Shown here one piece after another: positions 15,401 to 24,018 of a DNA stretch of 64,000 nt; the stretch's first letter is position 1; each line of letters starts with the position of its first letter. The notes beneath the pieces were generated by a model. The model did no database searches. It saw nothing but the letters and a program-made list of their open reading frames with translations, and was not told the DNA's origin. Source of the stretch: JBBDYG01 sp040901765 (GTDB lineage: Bacteria; Planctomycetota; Planctomycetia; Pirellulales; Lacipirellulaceae). The stretch lies in contig JBBDYG010000033.1 of NCBI GenBank assembly GCA_040901765.1, positions 121,652-185,651 on the forward strand, written 5' to 3'. Both the position numbers and the translations under genes were made by a program.

Positions 15401-16423
15401 CTAGAACAAATACAGTAGCGGAAACAGGAAAATCCACACCAGATCGACGAAGTGCCAATAGAGGCCGATGTTTTCGATCACCGGCGCTCTTGTGCGATCG
15501 AGCACCATGAACAGGCAGCAGGTGAATGCGATCAGGCCGATGAGGACGTGGATCGCATGGAAACCGGTGAGCAAGAAGTAGGTGCTGGCCCACATATTGC
15601 CGCCGGGAATCACGATGGGCAGTTTGAGCCAGGGGTGCTGATCGTTCAGCCCCACCGCGTGACCAGCGTCGCTGGTGGTTTCGTTGGCCGCGAGGTGGAC
15701 GATTGCACCACCGGACAAAGTGCCGGCAGTGTGGCCGGGGCTTTCCGACGCATGCGGAGCGGCGGAGTGATGCTCCTCAGGCAGCGGATAGATGACATGT
15801 GCAAGTTGCGCCAACAGGCGGCGATTTTCGAGCGACTCAGTGGGATGCTCGCGAATGGCTTTCTCGGCGGGATCGAGGTACTGGCGGGTAATGGCGTCGA
15901 TCACGTCCCGCATCGTCTTTTGGCCGGGCGTAAGATCCTCCTTGCCTTCGAGCGGCGCTTTCACTTCGGCCAGTCTGGCTCGCACCGCGGCGGCGTAGTT
16001 CACGTCGGCTTTTTCCCAGACCAGGCTATGCGGCAGCGCGGGATAGATGCCGTGCGAGTACTTGGCGCGGTATTCAAACCCTTTGATGCCGAGAAAAATA
16101 CTGCCGAAGACGAGCGTCAGCAACATCCAGCCCTTCGCGGCGGCAACCTTGTTGCGAAGCGCGGCTTCGAGAGCGAGAACTACGGTGAGGCTCGAGGCAA
16201 TCAGCACGCCCGTGTTGATTGCACCGATCGGTTCGCTCAAATGAACGGCATGGGGCGACGGCCAGGCAGGGGCGCCGAATCGCAGCACGATGTAAGTCCC
16301 GATTAAGCCGGCAAAGAACATAATCTCGGTCGACAGGAACAGCCACATAAACGTCTTGCCACGGGAAATCGGCAAGCCGGGGTGGTAGTCGAAACCGGTT
16401 TGGTGGTGTGCGTCGTGGGACAT
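15401..16423 (-). CDS. coxC: Cytochrome c oxidase subunit III with large loop insertion
   Basis: 340 residues, against about 200-260 for usual bacterial subunit III. The first helices (KTFMWLFLSTEIMFFAGLIGTYIVLRF, INTGVLIASSLTVVLALEAAL) and the last (STYFLLTGFHAIHVLIGLIAF, HFVDLVWIFLFPLLYLF) are standard. Between them, at about 128-260, is a hydrophilic insertion rich in charged residues and His. It is a membrane subunit of the aa3-type oxidase. Confidence 0.94.
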   Translation of the reverse strand: MSHDAHHQTGFDYHPGLPISRGKTFMWLFLSTEIMFFAGLIGTYIVLRFGAPAWPSPHAVHLSEPIGAINTGVLIASSLTVVLALEAALRNKVAAAKGWMLLTLVFGSIFLGIKGFEYRAKYSHGIYPALPHSLVWEKADVNYAAAVRARLAEVKAPLEGKEDLTPGQKTMRDVIDAITRQYLDPAEKAIREHPTESLENRRLLAQLAHVIYPLPEEHHSAAPHASESPGHTAGTLSGGAIVHLAANETTSDAGHAVGLNDQHPWLKLPIVIPGGNMWASTYFLLTGFHAIHVLIGLIAFTCCLFMVLDRTRAPVIENIGLYWHFVDLVWIFLFPLLYLF

Positions 16424-16424
16424 G

Positions 16425-16496
16425 GGGAAGGGGTCAGGATTCAGGGGTCGGGGGTCAGGGTTAGCCGCGACGCGGAGTCTTCGCAGCGGAGCGTAT
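16425..16496. repeat. One-armed tandem repeat plus TTAGCCGCGACGC element
   Basis: 16425-16459 holds degenerate tandem units of GGGGTCAGGATTCA and GGGGTCGGGGGTCAGG without a complementary arm. It is followed by TTAGCCGCGACGC and AGCGGAGCG (16460-16493), an element also seen at 42188, 46332 and 61243. It lies between ctaB and coxC. Confidence 0.7.
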
Positions 16497-17404
16497 TACA
16501 AGTTCACCATCAGCAATAGTCCCAGCCAGCAGGGCAAGTACACGAGGCTCGCTCGCAACAGGCGGCGGGCGGATTGGTCGTTGCGAGCGGCAAGAAACAT
16601 GGACGCGGTGGCGAGTTGAAGCAGTCCGAGGATCACGGCCCAAACGCAGTAAACCAGCGGGCTGCCGCTGTGGGGCGCCAGAGCCGGCACTAGGCTAATC
16701 GGCAACAGCGCCAGCGCCCCGCTGACCGCGATCGCGCCGGCCCGCAAGCCGCTCGGATCGTCGACCGTCGCCATCTGGTAGCCTGCCGCGGCGTAGTCTC
16801 GGCGATAGAGCCACGCAATCGCCATAAAATGTGGGAACTGCCATAGGTACAACACACCAACAAGTCCCAAGGCGACCAAATCAAAACTGCCGCCGCCCGC
16901 GGTCCAGCCCATTAAGATTGGCAGCGCGCCGCTCGCCGCGCCAATCGCTGTGTTGAGCGTCGAGCGGGTTTTCATCGGCGTATAAGCCACGACATAAATT
17001 GTCCAGCAAAGCACGCCCACCAGAGCGGTACTCCAATTGACCCCCAGAGCCAGCGTCACAATGCCCGCTGCGAACGTGGCCGCTCCAAGGAATACGGCTT
17101 CGCCCGCGCCAATTCGGCCAGTCGGAAGCGGCCGATCGGCCGTGCGCTCCATTCGCCCGTCGCGGTCGCGTTCGAGCCATTGATTGAGGATGCTCGCGCT
17201 AGCGGCAGTGAGAGTCGTGCCGATCACTGTCGCGGCGAGCAATCCAGCGGTGAGTTGTCCGGGAGCGGCAAGGTACATTCCGACGATGACGGTCACCAAC
17301 TCCAGCAGGACGATGCGGGGCTTGGTGAGTTCGACGTAATCCGAAATCCGGGCGCTAAGCCGCAAGCGGTGGGGGACCGAGAGCGTGATGGGGCCGATGC
17401 TCAT
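16496..17404 (-). CDS. ctaB: Protohaem IX farnesyltransferase (haem O synthase)
   Basis: 302 residues from the ATG at 17404, which overlaps the ctaA stop as ATGA. The open frame extends upstream but only through ctaA. UbiA-family motifs are present: NQWLERDRDGRMERTADRP (the Asp-rich site, N...DxxxD) and YTPMKTRSTLNTAIGA, with eight to nine membrane helices. It makes haem O, the precursor for CtaA. Confidence 0.95.
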   Translation of the reverse strand: MSIGPITLSVPHRLRLSARISDYVELTKPRIVLLELVTVIVGMYLAAPGQLTAGLLAATVIGTTLTAASASILNQWLERDRDGRMERTADRPLPTGRIGAGEAVFLGAATFAAGIVTLALGVNWSTALVGVLCWTIYVVAYTPMKTRSTLNTAIGAASGALPILMGWTAGGGSFDLVALGLVGVLYLWQFPHFMAIAWLYRRDYAAAGYQMATVDDPSGLRAGAIAVSGALALLPISLVPALAPHSGSPLVYCVWAVILGLLQLATASMFLAARNDQSARRLLRASLVYLPCWLGLLLMVNL

Positions 17405-18423
17405 GCGAAGGCCCCCCCGGTAAAGAGTGATTTGGCCGGTGCCGTGTCGCACGTGGTGCGACGGCTCGTGACGAAGCGGGCCTCGAACAGAGTGACCGCC
17501 ACGGCGATTGCCAAAAGCAGCGAACCGCCAGCGACGTGCGCGGTGACGGTTAACGTCTGCAGCCAACCGCCGGCGGTGACGGACGCGGGCAAGGACTCGA
17601 TCCAGCCGCTTGCCCAATAGGGAACGGAATATTTTACTAGCCAAGTCCCCGCGCCGAGCATGATCTGAAGCGCAACGATTGCGACCAAGACCAACGACAG
17701 ACGGCGCACGATGCGCGGTCCAGCCGTCGCGCGACGCACGAGCCACGCTTGCATCATCGCCAGGGTCGCCACAATCGGGACCATGCCGATGTGCATGTGG
17801 ACGGCGGAATAGAACTGGCGCGGGGTCGCAGTGTCGGACACATGGCGGAGCATGGCGCCAAATATGAGTTGGGTGGAGAGTGCGAGTGTGGTCAACAACA
17901 AAACGGCGAGCAATGATCTGCCGGAGCTGACACCCACCGGCTCACTGGCTCGCCAAGTTCGCGATGTGAAAACTACGAGTGCCGCCGTGAGCGCGAAGAA
18001 CCCGGGGCCGACGCAACCATGAGTCATCGCGAGCGTGCGCTCATTGAGCACCACGCGCATGCCCCCGAGCACGCCCTGTGCGATCACCAGCATCATTGCC
18101 ACGACGGCCAGAATCTTCAACCAGCCGCGGGAATCGAACCGCCAAAAGACTACGACCAGCGCGATCGTCAGCAGGCCAACCACAGAAGCGAACAGCCGGT
18201 GGCCGTGCTCGATAAACAAGTCCCACGGGCCAAAGAGCCACGTCTGCCAGGGATAAAGGAACAAATTATAGCCGTAGGTTGTCGGCCAATCAGGTACCGC
18301 CATGCCGGCGTCCGTTGAAGTGACCAAGCCACCGATCCACACGAGCGGAAACGTCGCGCAGCACAACACCACCGCCGAACGATGCGGCCAAGGGGAAACG
18401 GTGGTGGGGGGTGCTGCGTTCAT
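17401..18423 (-). CDS. ctaA: Haem A synthase, CtaA/Cox15 family
   Basis: 340 residues from the ATG at 18423. Eight predicted membrane helices carry the conserved His residues: FIEHGHRLFASVVG, TLAMTHGCVGPGFF, SAVHMHIGMVP and TVTAHVAGGSLLL. The segment GMAVPDWPTTYGYN is typical of the bacterial CtaA/Cox15 family. It oxidises haem O to haem A for the oxidase encoded by coxA, which ends 25 bp upstream. Confidence 0.95.
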   Translation of the reverse strand: MNAAPPTTVSPWPHRSAVVLCCATFPLVWIGGLVTSTDAGMAVPDWPTTYGYNLFLYPWQTWLFGPWDLFIEHGHRLFASVVGLLTIALVVVFWRFDSRGWLKILAVVAMMLVIAQGVLGGMRVVLNERTLAMTHGCVGPGFFALTAALVVFTSRTWRASEPVGVSSGRSLLAVLLLTTLALSTQLIFGAMLRHVSDTATPRQFYSAVHMHIGMVPIVATLAMMQAWLVRRATAGPRIVRRLSLVLVAIVALQIMLGAGTWLVKYSVPYWASGWIESLPASVTAGGWLQTLTVTAHVAGGSLLLAIAVAVTLFEARFVTSRRTTCDTAPAKSLFTGGAFA

Positions 18424-18448
18424 GGGATCGCTAAGCCGCAAGCGGCGG

Positions 18449-20230
18449 TTAGTGGGCTGGCGTCGGCAAACCACCACCGGCCGGTGGCGGTTGGGTTTGG
18501 GGGTAGTAATCGGTGTCCACTTCCGGCGAGCCGTATTCGTACGGGCCGCGGTAGATGATCGGCTGGAAATCGAAGTTGCCGTGCCCCGGCGGGCTGGGCG
18601 CCTGCCACTCCAGCGTGTTCGAGTGCCACGGATTGCGGCCGGCCTTGGGGCCAAAGAACATGCTGTAGAAGAAATTCACGATAAAGATGATCTGCGACGC
18701 GACCATCAAGATCGCACACCAAGTGATAAACCGATTCAGTGGCAACAAGTTGCGGAAGGAATCGTAGTGATACGGATCGGCGAGCCGTCGGGGAAACCCC
18801 GCCATCCCCAACACGTGCATCGGATAGAACACGCAATTGAGGAAGATAAACGTCAACATGAAGTGGAGCTTGCCCCAACTGTCGTTCATCATCCGGCCAA
18901 ACATCTTGGGAAACCAAAAGTAAATTCCCCCGAACACCGCCATGGCCGTCCCGGAAAACAGCACGTAGTGGAAGTGAGCCACGATAAAGTAGGTATCGTG
19001 GATGAAAATATCCACCGGCGTCGCGGCCATGAAGACGCCCGACAGACCGCCGATGATGAACATCGACACGAACGACAGCGCGAACAGCATGGGCGTGGTG
19101 AATTGTACTTTGCCGCCCCAGACGGTGCCCAGCCAATTGAAGACCTTAATCGCGCTGGGCAGAGCGATGAGCATCGTCGAGACCATGAAGGTCATGCCGA
19201 GCATCGGGTTCATGCCCGAAACGAACATGTGATGGCCCCACACGACGAAACCCAAACCAGCGATGCCGGCGATCGAGTAGACCATCGGCTTGTAGCCAAA
19301 CAGCGGCTTGCGGGAAAAGCAACTGATGATGTCGGAGACCATGCCCATCGCGGGCAAGATCATGATGTACACGGCCGGGTGACTGTAGAACCAGAATAGA
19401 TGCTGCCACAACAAAGGCTGGCCGCCGCCCGTGGCGGGAACATTGTTGTTGTAGACCCAACCCTCGGGAATGAAGAATCCGGTCCCGATCAGGCGGTCCA
19501 TAAGCTGCATGAAGCCCGCCGCCGTGAGAACCGGCAGAGCGAACGCTTGCAGGATGGCCGTGATGAACATTGCCCAGATGGTCATCGGCAAGCGGAACAT
19601 CGTCATGCCCGGGGCGCGCATCTGGATAATGGTCGTCATGTAATTGACCGAGCCCATCATCGACGACACGCCGACGCACGTCAGGCCGATCAGCCACAGG
19701 GTTTGCCCCGATAGCATGGTCAGCGTTAGCGGTGGATAGACCGTCCAGCCGGATTGCCCTGCGCCTCCTTCCACGAAAAAACTCAGTCCGAAGCAGAAGA
19801 ACGCCGGCCACATGAACCAGTAACTGAGCATGTTGAGCGTCGGGAAGGCCATGTCGTCCGCGCCGATCATCAGTGGGATCAGGTAGTTGCCGAACGCGCC
19901 CGCGAGGATCGGGATGATCACTAGGAAGATCATCACCGTGGCATGCATTGTGAACAGGACGGAATAAAACTCGGGCGAAATCTGGCCGCCTTCCGCGCCA
20001 AAGACCAACTTGCCGAGGATCGGCATGTCGCTCCACGGATAGGCAAGCTGCCAGCGAATGCCAAGTGCCAACAGACCGCCGACGAGGAACCATAGCAGCG
20101 TGCTGAACAAGAACTGCAGGCCGATGATCTTATGATCGAGCGAAAAGACGTACGTCGAGAGGAAGCTCGACGTATGCCCGTGCTCAACGTGGGCGGCTGG
20201 GGCGTGGGTATCGACGGTTATGCTGCTCAT
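18449..20230 (-). CDS. coxA: Cytochrome c oxidase subunit I, A2-type
   Basis: 593 residues with 12 or more membrane helices. Haem a ligands are His96 and His421, the haem a3 ligand is His419, CuB ligands are His284, His333 and His334, and the cross-linked Tyr is Tyr288 (FYSHPAVY). Lys362 (SAIKVFNW) matches the K-pathway. The D-pathway Glu of A1 enzymes (GHPEVY) is replaced by Ala, with the Tyr-Ser pair before the His, the mark of A2-type oxidases. The hydrophilic C-terminus is Pro-rich. It is the catalytic, proton-pumping subunit. Confidence 0.97.
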   Translation of the reverse strand: MSSITVDTHAPAAHVEHGHTSSFLSTYVFSLDHKIIGLQFLFSTLLWFLVGGLLALGIRWQLAYPWSDMPILGKLVFGAEGGQISPEFYSVLFTMHATVMIFLVIIPILAGAFGNYLIPLMIGADDMAFPTLNMLSYWFMWPAFFCFGLSFFVEGGAGQSGWTVYPPLTLTMLSGQTLWLIGLTCVGVSSMMGSVNYMTTIIQMRAPGMTMFRLPMTIWAMFITAILQAFALPVLTAAGFMQLMDRLIGTGFFIPEGWVYNNNVPATGGGQPLLWQHLFWFYSHPAVYIMILPAMGMVSDIISCFSRKPLFGYKPMVYSIAGIAGLGFVVWGHHMFVSGMNPMLGMTFMVSTMLIALPSAIKVFNWLGTVWGGKVQFTTPMLFALSFVSMFIIGGLSGVFMAATPVDIFIHDTYFIVAHFHYVLFSGTAMAVFGGIYFWFPKMFGRMMNDSWGKLHFMLTFIFLNCVFYPMHVLGMAGFPRRLADPYHYDSFRNLLPLNRFITWCAILMVASQIIFIVNFFYSMFFGPKAGRNPWHSNTLEWQAPSPPGHGNFDFQPIIYRGPYEYGSPEVDTDYYPQTQPPPAGGGLPTPAH

Positions 20231-20626
20231 AGCGCGTTTGTATAAATCCAGAATTTGTAAGGCACTTCACGCAGTTAACCCTTCCCAAACGCGATGGCTT
20301 GGAAAAGGCGTCTTTCATCCCAGCGGGATGACAGCCATTAGCCGGTGGTCGCGCAGCGCACCACCGGAACGCAAATCGTTTCTTTGCACGACCCCGGCAG
20401 GGGTCGCAGCAGCTTCTCGTCCCGTGAAACTGCTGGCACCCCTGCCGGGGTGCGCAAACTCATTGCTCGTTCTACCGGTGGTGGCGCTTCGCTTACCACC
20501 GGCTAATGGCTGCCAAGCCTCCGGCTTGAAATGCATAAGTGCTAATACTTCCTGAAGGTTAAAGGTTAACAGTGTCGCAGGCCTTTGCATTTGCTTTTGC
20601 AGAGTCAGTGACACCGGATCCGTAAT
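20231..20626. other. Gene-free interval between coxB and coxA
   Basis: Nearly 400 bp without a credible gene. An open frame of 99 codons on the minus strand follows the inverted repeat and has no protein-like features. The interval is dominated by the composite inverted repeat at 20321-20515. Confidence 0.7.
20321..20515. repeat. Long composite inverted repeat
   Basis: Nested arms: CATTAGCCGGTGGT near 20336 pairs with ACCACCGGCTAATGG near 20496, and ACCCCGGCAGGGGT near 20391 pairs with ACCCCTGCCGGGGT near 20438. GGTGGTCGCGCAGCGCACC and GGTGGCGCTTCGCTTACC are smaller dyads inside the arms. The whole could fold into a branched structure of about 190 bases between coxB and coxA. Confidence 0.85.
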
Positions 20627-21406
20627 TCAGTTCTCTTCTTCGGTAGCGACTGCGATCGTCACCGCATCCTGCGCGGCGTAGCTCTCGACCAGCCACTTGT
20701 CGAACGCTTCGCGGGTTTGGACCGTCAATCGGCCCTTCATCTTGTAATGTCCCCAGCCACAAAGCTCGGCGCAGACGATGTCGTATTCACCCGTCTCGGT
20801 GGCCTTGAACCACATGCTCTGGTCCATGCCGGGCACGACGTCCTGCTTCATCCGCATGTTCGGCAGAAAAAAGCTATGGAGCACGTCTTGGCTGGTGATC
20901 GTCAGCAGGATTTCCTCGCCCACCGGCAGATGGACATCGCCATCGGTTCTTATAAGGTCGTCCGGCGTGCCGAGCACCTTGTCGGGACCGGGATAGCGGA
21001 CGTCCCAGTTGAACTGCCGGCCCGTAATTTCTGCCGTGGGCGCCATGTTGGGCTTGCGCATCTTGGCCGCGGCCCAGGCGTCCATTTGATAGATCGCGAT
21101 GAACAGCAGCGTGACCGCCGGCAAAATCGTCCATACCACTTCCAGCGTGTGGCTGCCGTGCGAGTATTTCACCGGCGCTGGATTCTTTTTCGCATCGTAC
21201 TTCCACATGAAGTAGAACAGCGCGCTCTCGGTCACGACGAACACCACCCCCGTCAGCCACAAGATAAAGAAAAACAGGTCGTCAATCGTGCGGCCATGCT
21301 CCGAAATATCGGGCGGGAACCACCATCCTTGATACGGCGCGATAGCGAACGTCAACACGCCCATCACCGGCACGAGCAAGAATAACAAGGCCCAAAAACG
21401 ATTCAC
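20627..21406 (-). CDS. coxB: Cytochrome c oxidase subunit II
   Basis: 259 residues. A signal-like N-terminal helix and two transmembrane helices (about 44-68 and 88-106) precede the cupredoxin domain. CuA ligands are His177, Cys212, Glu214, Cys216, His220 and Met223 (CAELCGWGHYKM). No cytochrome c domain is fused, unlike caa3 oxidases, so an external cytochrome or cupredoxin must donate electrons. Candidates are encoded just upstream. Confidence 0.96.
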   Translation of the reverse strand: MNRFWALLFLLVPVMGVLTFAIAPYQGWWFPPDISEHGRTIDDLFFFILWLTGVVFVVTESALFYFMWKYDAKKNPAPVKYSHGSHTLEVVWTILPAVTLLFIAIYQMDAWAAAKMRKPNMAPTAEITGRQFNWDVRYPGPDKVLGTPDDLIRTDGDVHLPVGEEILLTITSQDVLHSFFLPNMRMKQDVVPGMDQSMWFKATETGEYDIVCAELCGWGHYKMKGRLTVQTREAFDKWLVESYAAQDAVTIAVATEEEN

Positions 21407-21420
21407 AGCGGTACTCCTGG

Positions 21421-21497
21421 AGAGGTCGGAGGCCAGAGGTCGGAGGTCAGAGGGGATGAAGCGTTCCCGACCTCTGACCTCTGACTTCCGACCTCTT
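21421..21497. repeat. Intergenic inverted repeat, AGAGGTCGGAGG family
   Basis: Left arm 21421-21453 is a run of (G)AGGTCGGAGG and AGAGGTC units; right arm 21468-21497 carries the complementary CCTCTGACCT units. It fills the junction between the cytochrome c gene and coxB. Confidence 0.9.
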
Positions 21498-21500
21498 CCC

Positions 21501-22838
21501 TCAATTCACTTGCTCGGTGTTTTCAACGAGTCTTAGTTGCGGACGGCTGGCGGGTTCAAACGGCACGGAGCGGATGTAATCAACAATGTTCCACATTTCT
21601 TCTTCGGTTAGGGTGCCCTGAGCGCCGGGCGACGCGGGACCGGTCGCCGGCATCGGCGTGCCCGCGATACCTTGGTGAATCCGCCAGAAGAAATCGACCG
21701 GCCGACGACCACCGCGGTAAACGCCCAGTCGCATGTTGCGCGGAATCGCGTTTCGCACCGGGAACAGCGTCTCCACGACCTGCTCCCGCACAATCAGTTC
21801 GTTTTGCTTGGCGGATAGCTCTTGTTCGGCCGCCTCATAGGCTTCGCCGTCGAGTTCGCCCAGTTCCTTCTCCAGCGTATCGATCGATTCCGGGAGTTTT
21901 TCTGTCGCTTCGCGGAACGCGACGTTTTCCTTCATCCACACGTCGAAATCATTCTGCTGGCCATCGCCCAAGGCCGTTGGCCCGTGGCATTTTACGCAGT
22001 TGGCGCGCTCGCCATAAAACAACACCCGGCCCTTCTCTGCCGATTCGGCGATTTGCGCCACAGAGCGAGTGTCGACGGGCTGAAACTGCTGCTCGGGAAC
22101 GATTCGCTGGTCGTTTGCCGCCTGCCAGCCTTCGACGATCTCGGCAATCATTTCATCAATCACGGCCCGTTGATCGGCGTTGTTGGCGGGATCGAGTTTC
22201 CCCTCCGGCCCTTCTGCCGCTACACCGGTGACGGGATCGTACTCCAAATCTTGTGATACAAGCCCGATCAGGGACGTCTCCGTTTGACCGCGGATGCTCA
22301 GGTATTTCACATACTCGATCAGCGCCGCGATTTCATCGGGCGGCAGCAAGGCGAACGCCGGCATCGACGTGCCCGGGATGCCATCGTGCAGGACTGCGTA
22401 CAAATCCTCATTGGCCGGCCGGTCCGGATTGTATGTAGACTTAAACTTAAACACACCCTTACGGTAATCGCGCGGGTAAGGGTTGAGGATCATCGCCGTC
22501 GGCCCATGCCCATCGCCATTGATGCCGTGGCAGTGAACGCAGTGCTGCCGGTAAAGGCCGCGCTTCACGCCCGGTTCGTAACCGGCGACTTGGCCCGCCG
22601 CGATCCGCAATTTCTTCACGTCCAGTCCGGTCGAGGCGAGCGCGAACGGTTCGTCCGGCGTGCCGAACAGCGCCGCCAGCGTGTCGGCAATCTCCTGCTG
22701 ATGCTGCGGAATAATCTGGGCGGTCACCATCTCCGGCATGTTAAGCCGAAACTCCGGCCGCTCCGTCTTACCGCAACCAACCGCCGCCGCCGCGAACAGC
22801 GTGATTGTCAACGAACGGTGTTTTGAGGTTTGAATCAT
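21501..22838 (-). CDS. Dihaem cytochrome c lipoprotein
   Basis: 445 residues. The N-terminus (TITLFAAAAVGC) is a lipoprotein signal with the lipidated Cys at 22. There are two c-type haem sites: C100-VHCH with Met159 in GTSMPAF as probable axial ligand, and C281-VKCH with Met396 in GTPMPA. The second domain is split by an insertion of about 80 residues rich in Glu that may be helical. Encoded directly before coxB, it is a good candidate for the electron donor to the CuA site. It is anchored outside the cytoplasmic membrane. Confidence 0.92.
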   Translation of the reverse strand: MIQTSKHRSLTITLFAAAAVGCGKTERPEFRLNMPEMVTAQIIPQHQQEIADTLAALFGTPDEPFALASTGLDVKKLRIAAGQVAGYEPGVKRGLYRQHCVHCHGINGDGHGPTAMILNPYPRDYRKGVFKFKSTYNPDRPANEDLYAVLHDGIPGTSMPAFALLPPDEIAALIEYVKYLSIRGQTETSLIGLVSQDLEYDPVTGVAAEGPEGKLDPANNADQRAVIDEMIAEIVEGWQAANDQRIVPEQQFQPVDTRSVAQIAESAEKGRVLFYGERANCVKCHGPTALGDGQQNDFDVWMKENVAFREATEKLPESIDTLEKELGELDGEAYEAAEQELSAKQNELIVREQVVETLFPVRNAIPRNMRLGVYRGGRRPVDFFWRIHQGIAGTPMPATGPASPGAQGTLTEEEMWNIVDYIRSVPFEPASRPQLRLVENTEQVN

Positions 22839-22854
22839 TTAAGTTTATTTCAGA

Positions 22855-22957
22855 GAACCGCTAATGAACGCTAAAGAACGCTAATAAAACAACTTCAAAC
22901 ACGCGATATTGGCAATCGTAATTCTTATTAGCGTGTATTAGCGTTCATCAGCGGTTG
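22855..22957. repeat. Intergenic inverted repeat, CCGCTAATGAACGCTAA family
   Basis: Left arm 22855-22889 holds three units of the type AACGCTAATG; right arm 22924-22957 holds the complement TTAGCGTTCATCAGCGG. The loop is about 35 bp. It lies between the cupredoxin-like gene and the cytochrome c gene. Confidence 0.9.
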
Positions 22958-22959
22958 TC

Positions 22960-23880
22960 TTATATCTTGAACGCCGATGGCGGCACGGCGACTTGAATTT
23001 CCTTCGTTCCGTTCTCTTCAAGTTGCACGGTGAACCGGCCCTTGTTGGTCCACTTGAGTTCCTTCGCTTCGGGCGTATTCACGATCAGCGACCCACCGGC
23101 GCCGGTCGCCGATTCGTGCCACACCTGAAGCTCCAGCGGCTCGCCCGCGGGCAGGTTGGGAATCTCGAACGAACCGTCTTCCGCCGTGACGGCAACATAG
23201 GCATTCTCGCGCGGCAGGACGTAGGCCCTCATCCACGGGTGGACGCTGCACGAGACGGGGGCCGGCGTCGCCTCCTCCCGTTGCGCCACCCACCGCAGCG
23301 TTTCGCCACCGGGTATCGCCGGATTCACGCTGTTCCGCTTACCGGAGATGTTCGTGTTGTGCATCACCGGGTCGCTGTTCTTGAGGTCGATCGGCTGGCC
23401 AACGGTGACTGGAAAGACGTGAGTTTGGAAGACGCACTCCTTCTGATCGAATACAACCGGCTCGCTGCTCGGCCCGGCCGATTCATGCACCCGCGAAGCA
23501 TCGCGGAGGTAAATGGCCACGTTCTTAATACCGCCGGTGGCGCTATCGACCAACAGCGTCTGCTGTAGCGGAGCCTGATTATCGGGCGAGCACACGGCCT
23601 GATCCTTGTTCACGCCGTAGGGCGGCATCTGTGGCCGATCGTCGCTGGCAAAGGTGATCCGTCCTTTCAGCGTTCCCCAGCCGGTACCCACCGGCGCGGC
23701 GTCGGCGCCTGCCGCAAGCTCGCCCGTTTCGCCGCCGGTGAACGCCACGCGGATCAACTTGGCATCGTTCATTCGCGGCAAGGGGCCAAGCTCCGGCGGC
23801 TGCTCGGCACAGCCGATGACCGCCGCACATGCAAACGCAAGACTCATGGTCGAAATTAATCGTCGCTTTGTACTATTCAC
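22960..23880 (-). CDS. Cupredoxin-like lipoprotein with carboxypeptidase-regulatory-like domain
   Basis: About 306 residues from a GTG at 23880, which gives a basic n-region (STKRR) before the lipobox VIGC. ATG at 23847 is the alternative but lacks positive charges, and longer starts run into an inverted repeat. The core has NSDPVMHNTNI, then CSVHPWMRAYVL, a His and C-x2-H-x2-M arrangement resembling type 1 copper ligands. It ends with a beta-rich domain (AVTAEDGSFEIPNLPAG). It shares this design with the next-upstream gene (24019-24798), so the two are paralogues. Copper binding and electron transfer are inferred. Confidence 0.72.
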   Translation of the reverse strand: MNSTKRRLISTMSLAFACAAVIGCAEQPPELGPLPRMNDAKLIRVAFTGGETGELAAGADAAPVGTGWGTLKGRITFASDDRPQMPPYGVNKDQAVCSPDNQAPLQQTLLVDSATGGIKNVAIYLRDASRVHESAGPSSEPVVFDQKECVFQTHVFPVTVGQPIDLKNSDPVMHNTNISGKRNSVNPAIPGGETLRWVAQREEATPAPVSCSVHPWMRAYVLPRENAYVAVTAEDGSFEIPNLPAGEPLELQVWHESATGAGGSLIVNTPEAKELKWTNKGRFTVQLEENGTKEIQVAVPPSAFKI

Positions 23881-23990
23881 CACGGGGTCACGGAGAACAC
23901 GGAGGAAGTAACTCGGAACGGAAATGTTCGAGACGCACTGTTGCTTTTTAGCTTTGTTCATATTCCGTGTCCTCTGTGGCTCCGTGGTGA
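23877..23990. repeat. Intergenic inverted repeat, second copy of CACCACGGAG family
   Basis: Arms 23877-23908 (TCACCACGGGGTCACGGAG) and 23962-23990 (complement) match the family at 5482-5597. It overlaps the probable GTG start of the downstream lipoprotein gene. Confidence 0.9.
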
Positions 23991-24018
23991 GATCGATTTC
24001 TGCTTTCAGCCGAAGCTC

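Noticed and set aside
18126..18149. Sequence GGTTCGATTCC on the minus strand, like a tRNA T-loop
   Set aside because: It lies within the conserved ctaA coding region and no acceptor or anticodon stem can be formed around it.
18302..20093. Long open frames antisense to or overlapping coxA and ctaA (365 and 315 codons)
   Set aside because: They are shadows of highly conserved oxidase genes on the other reading frames.
20315..20614. 99-codon open frame between coxB and coxA
   Set aside because: It reads through both arms of the composite inverted repeat and has no start signal.
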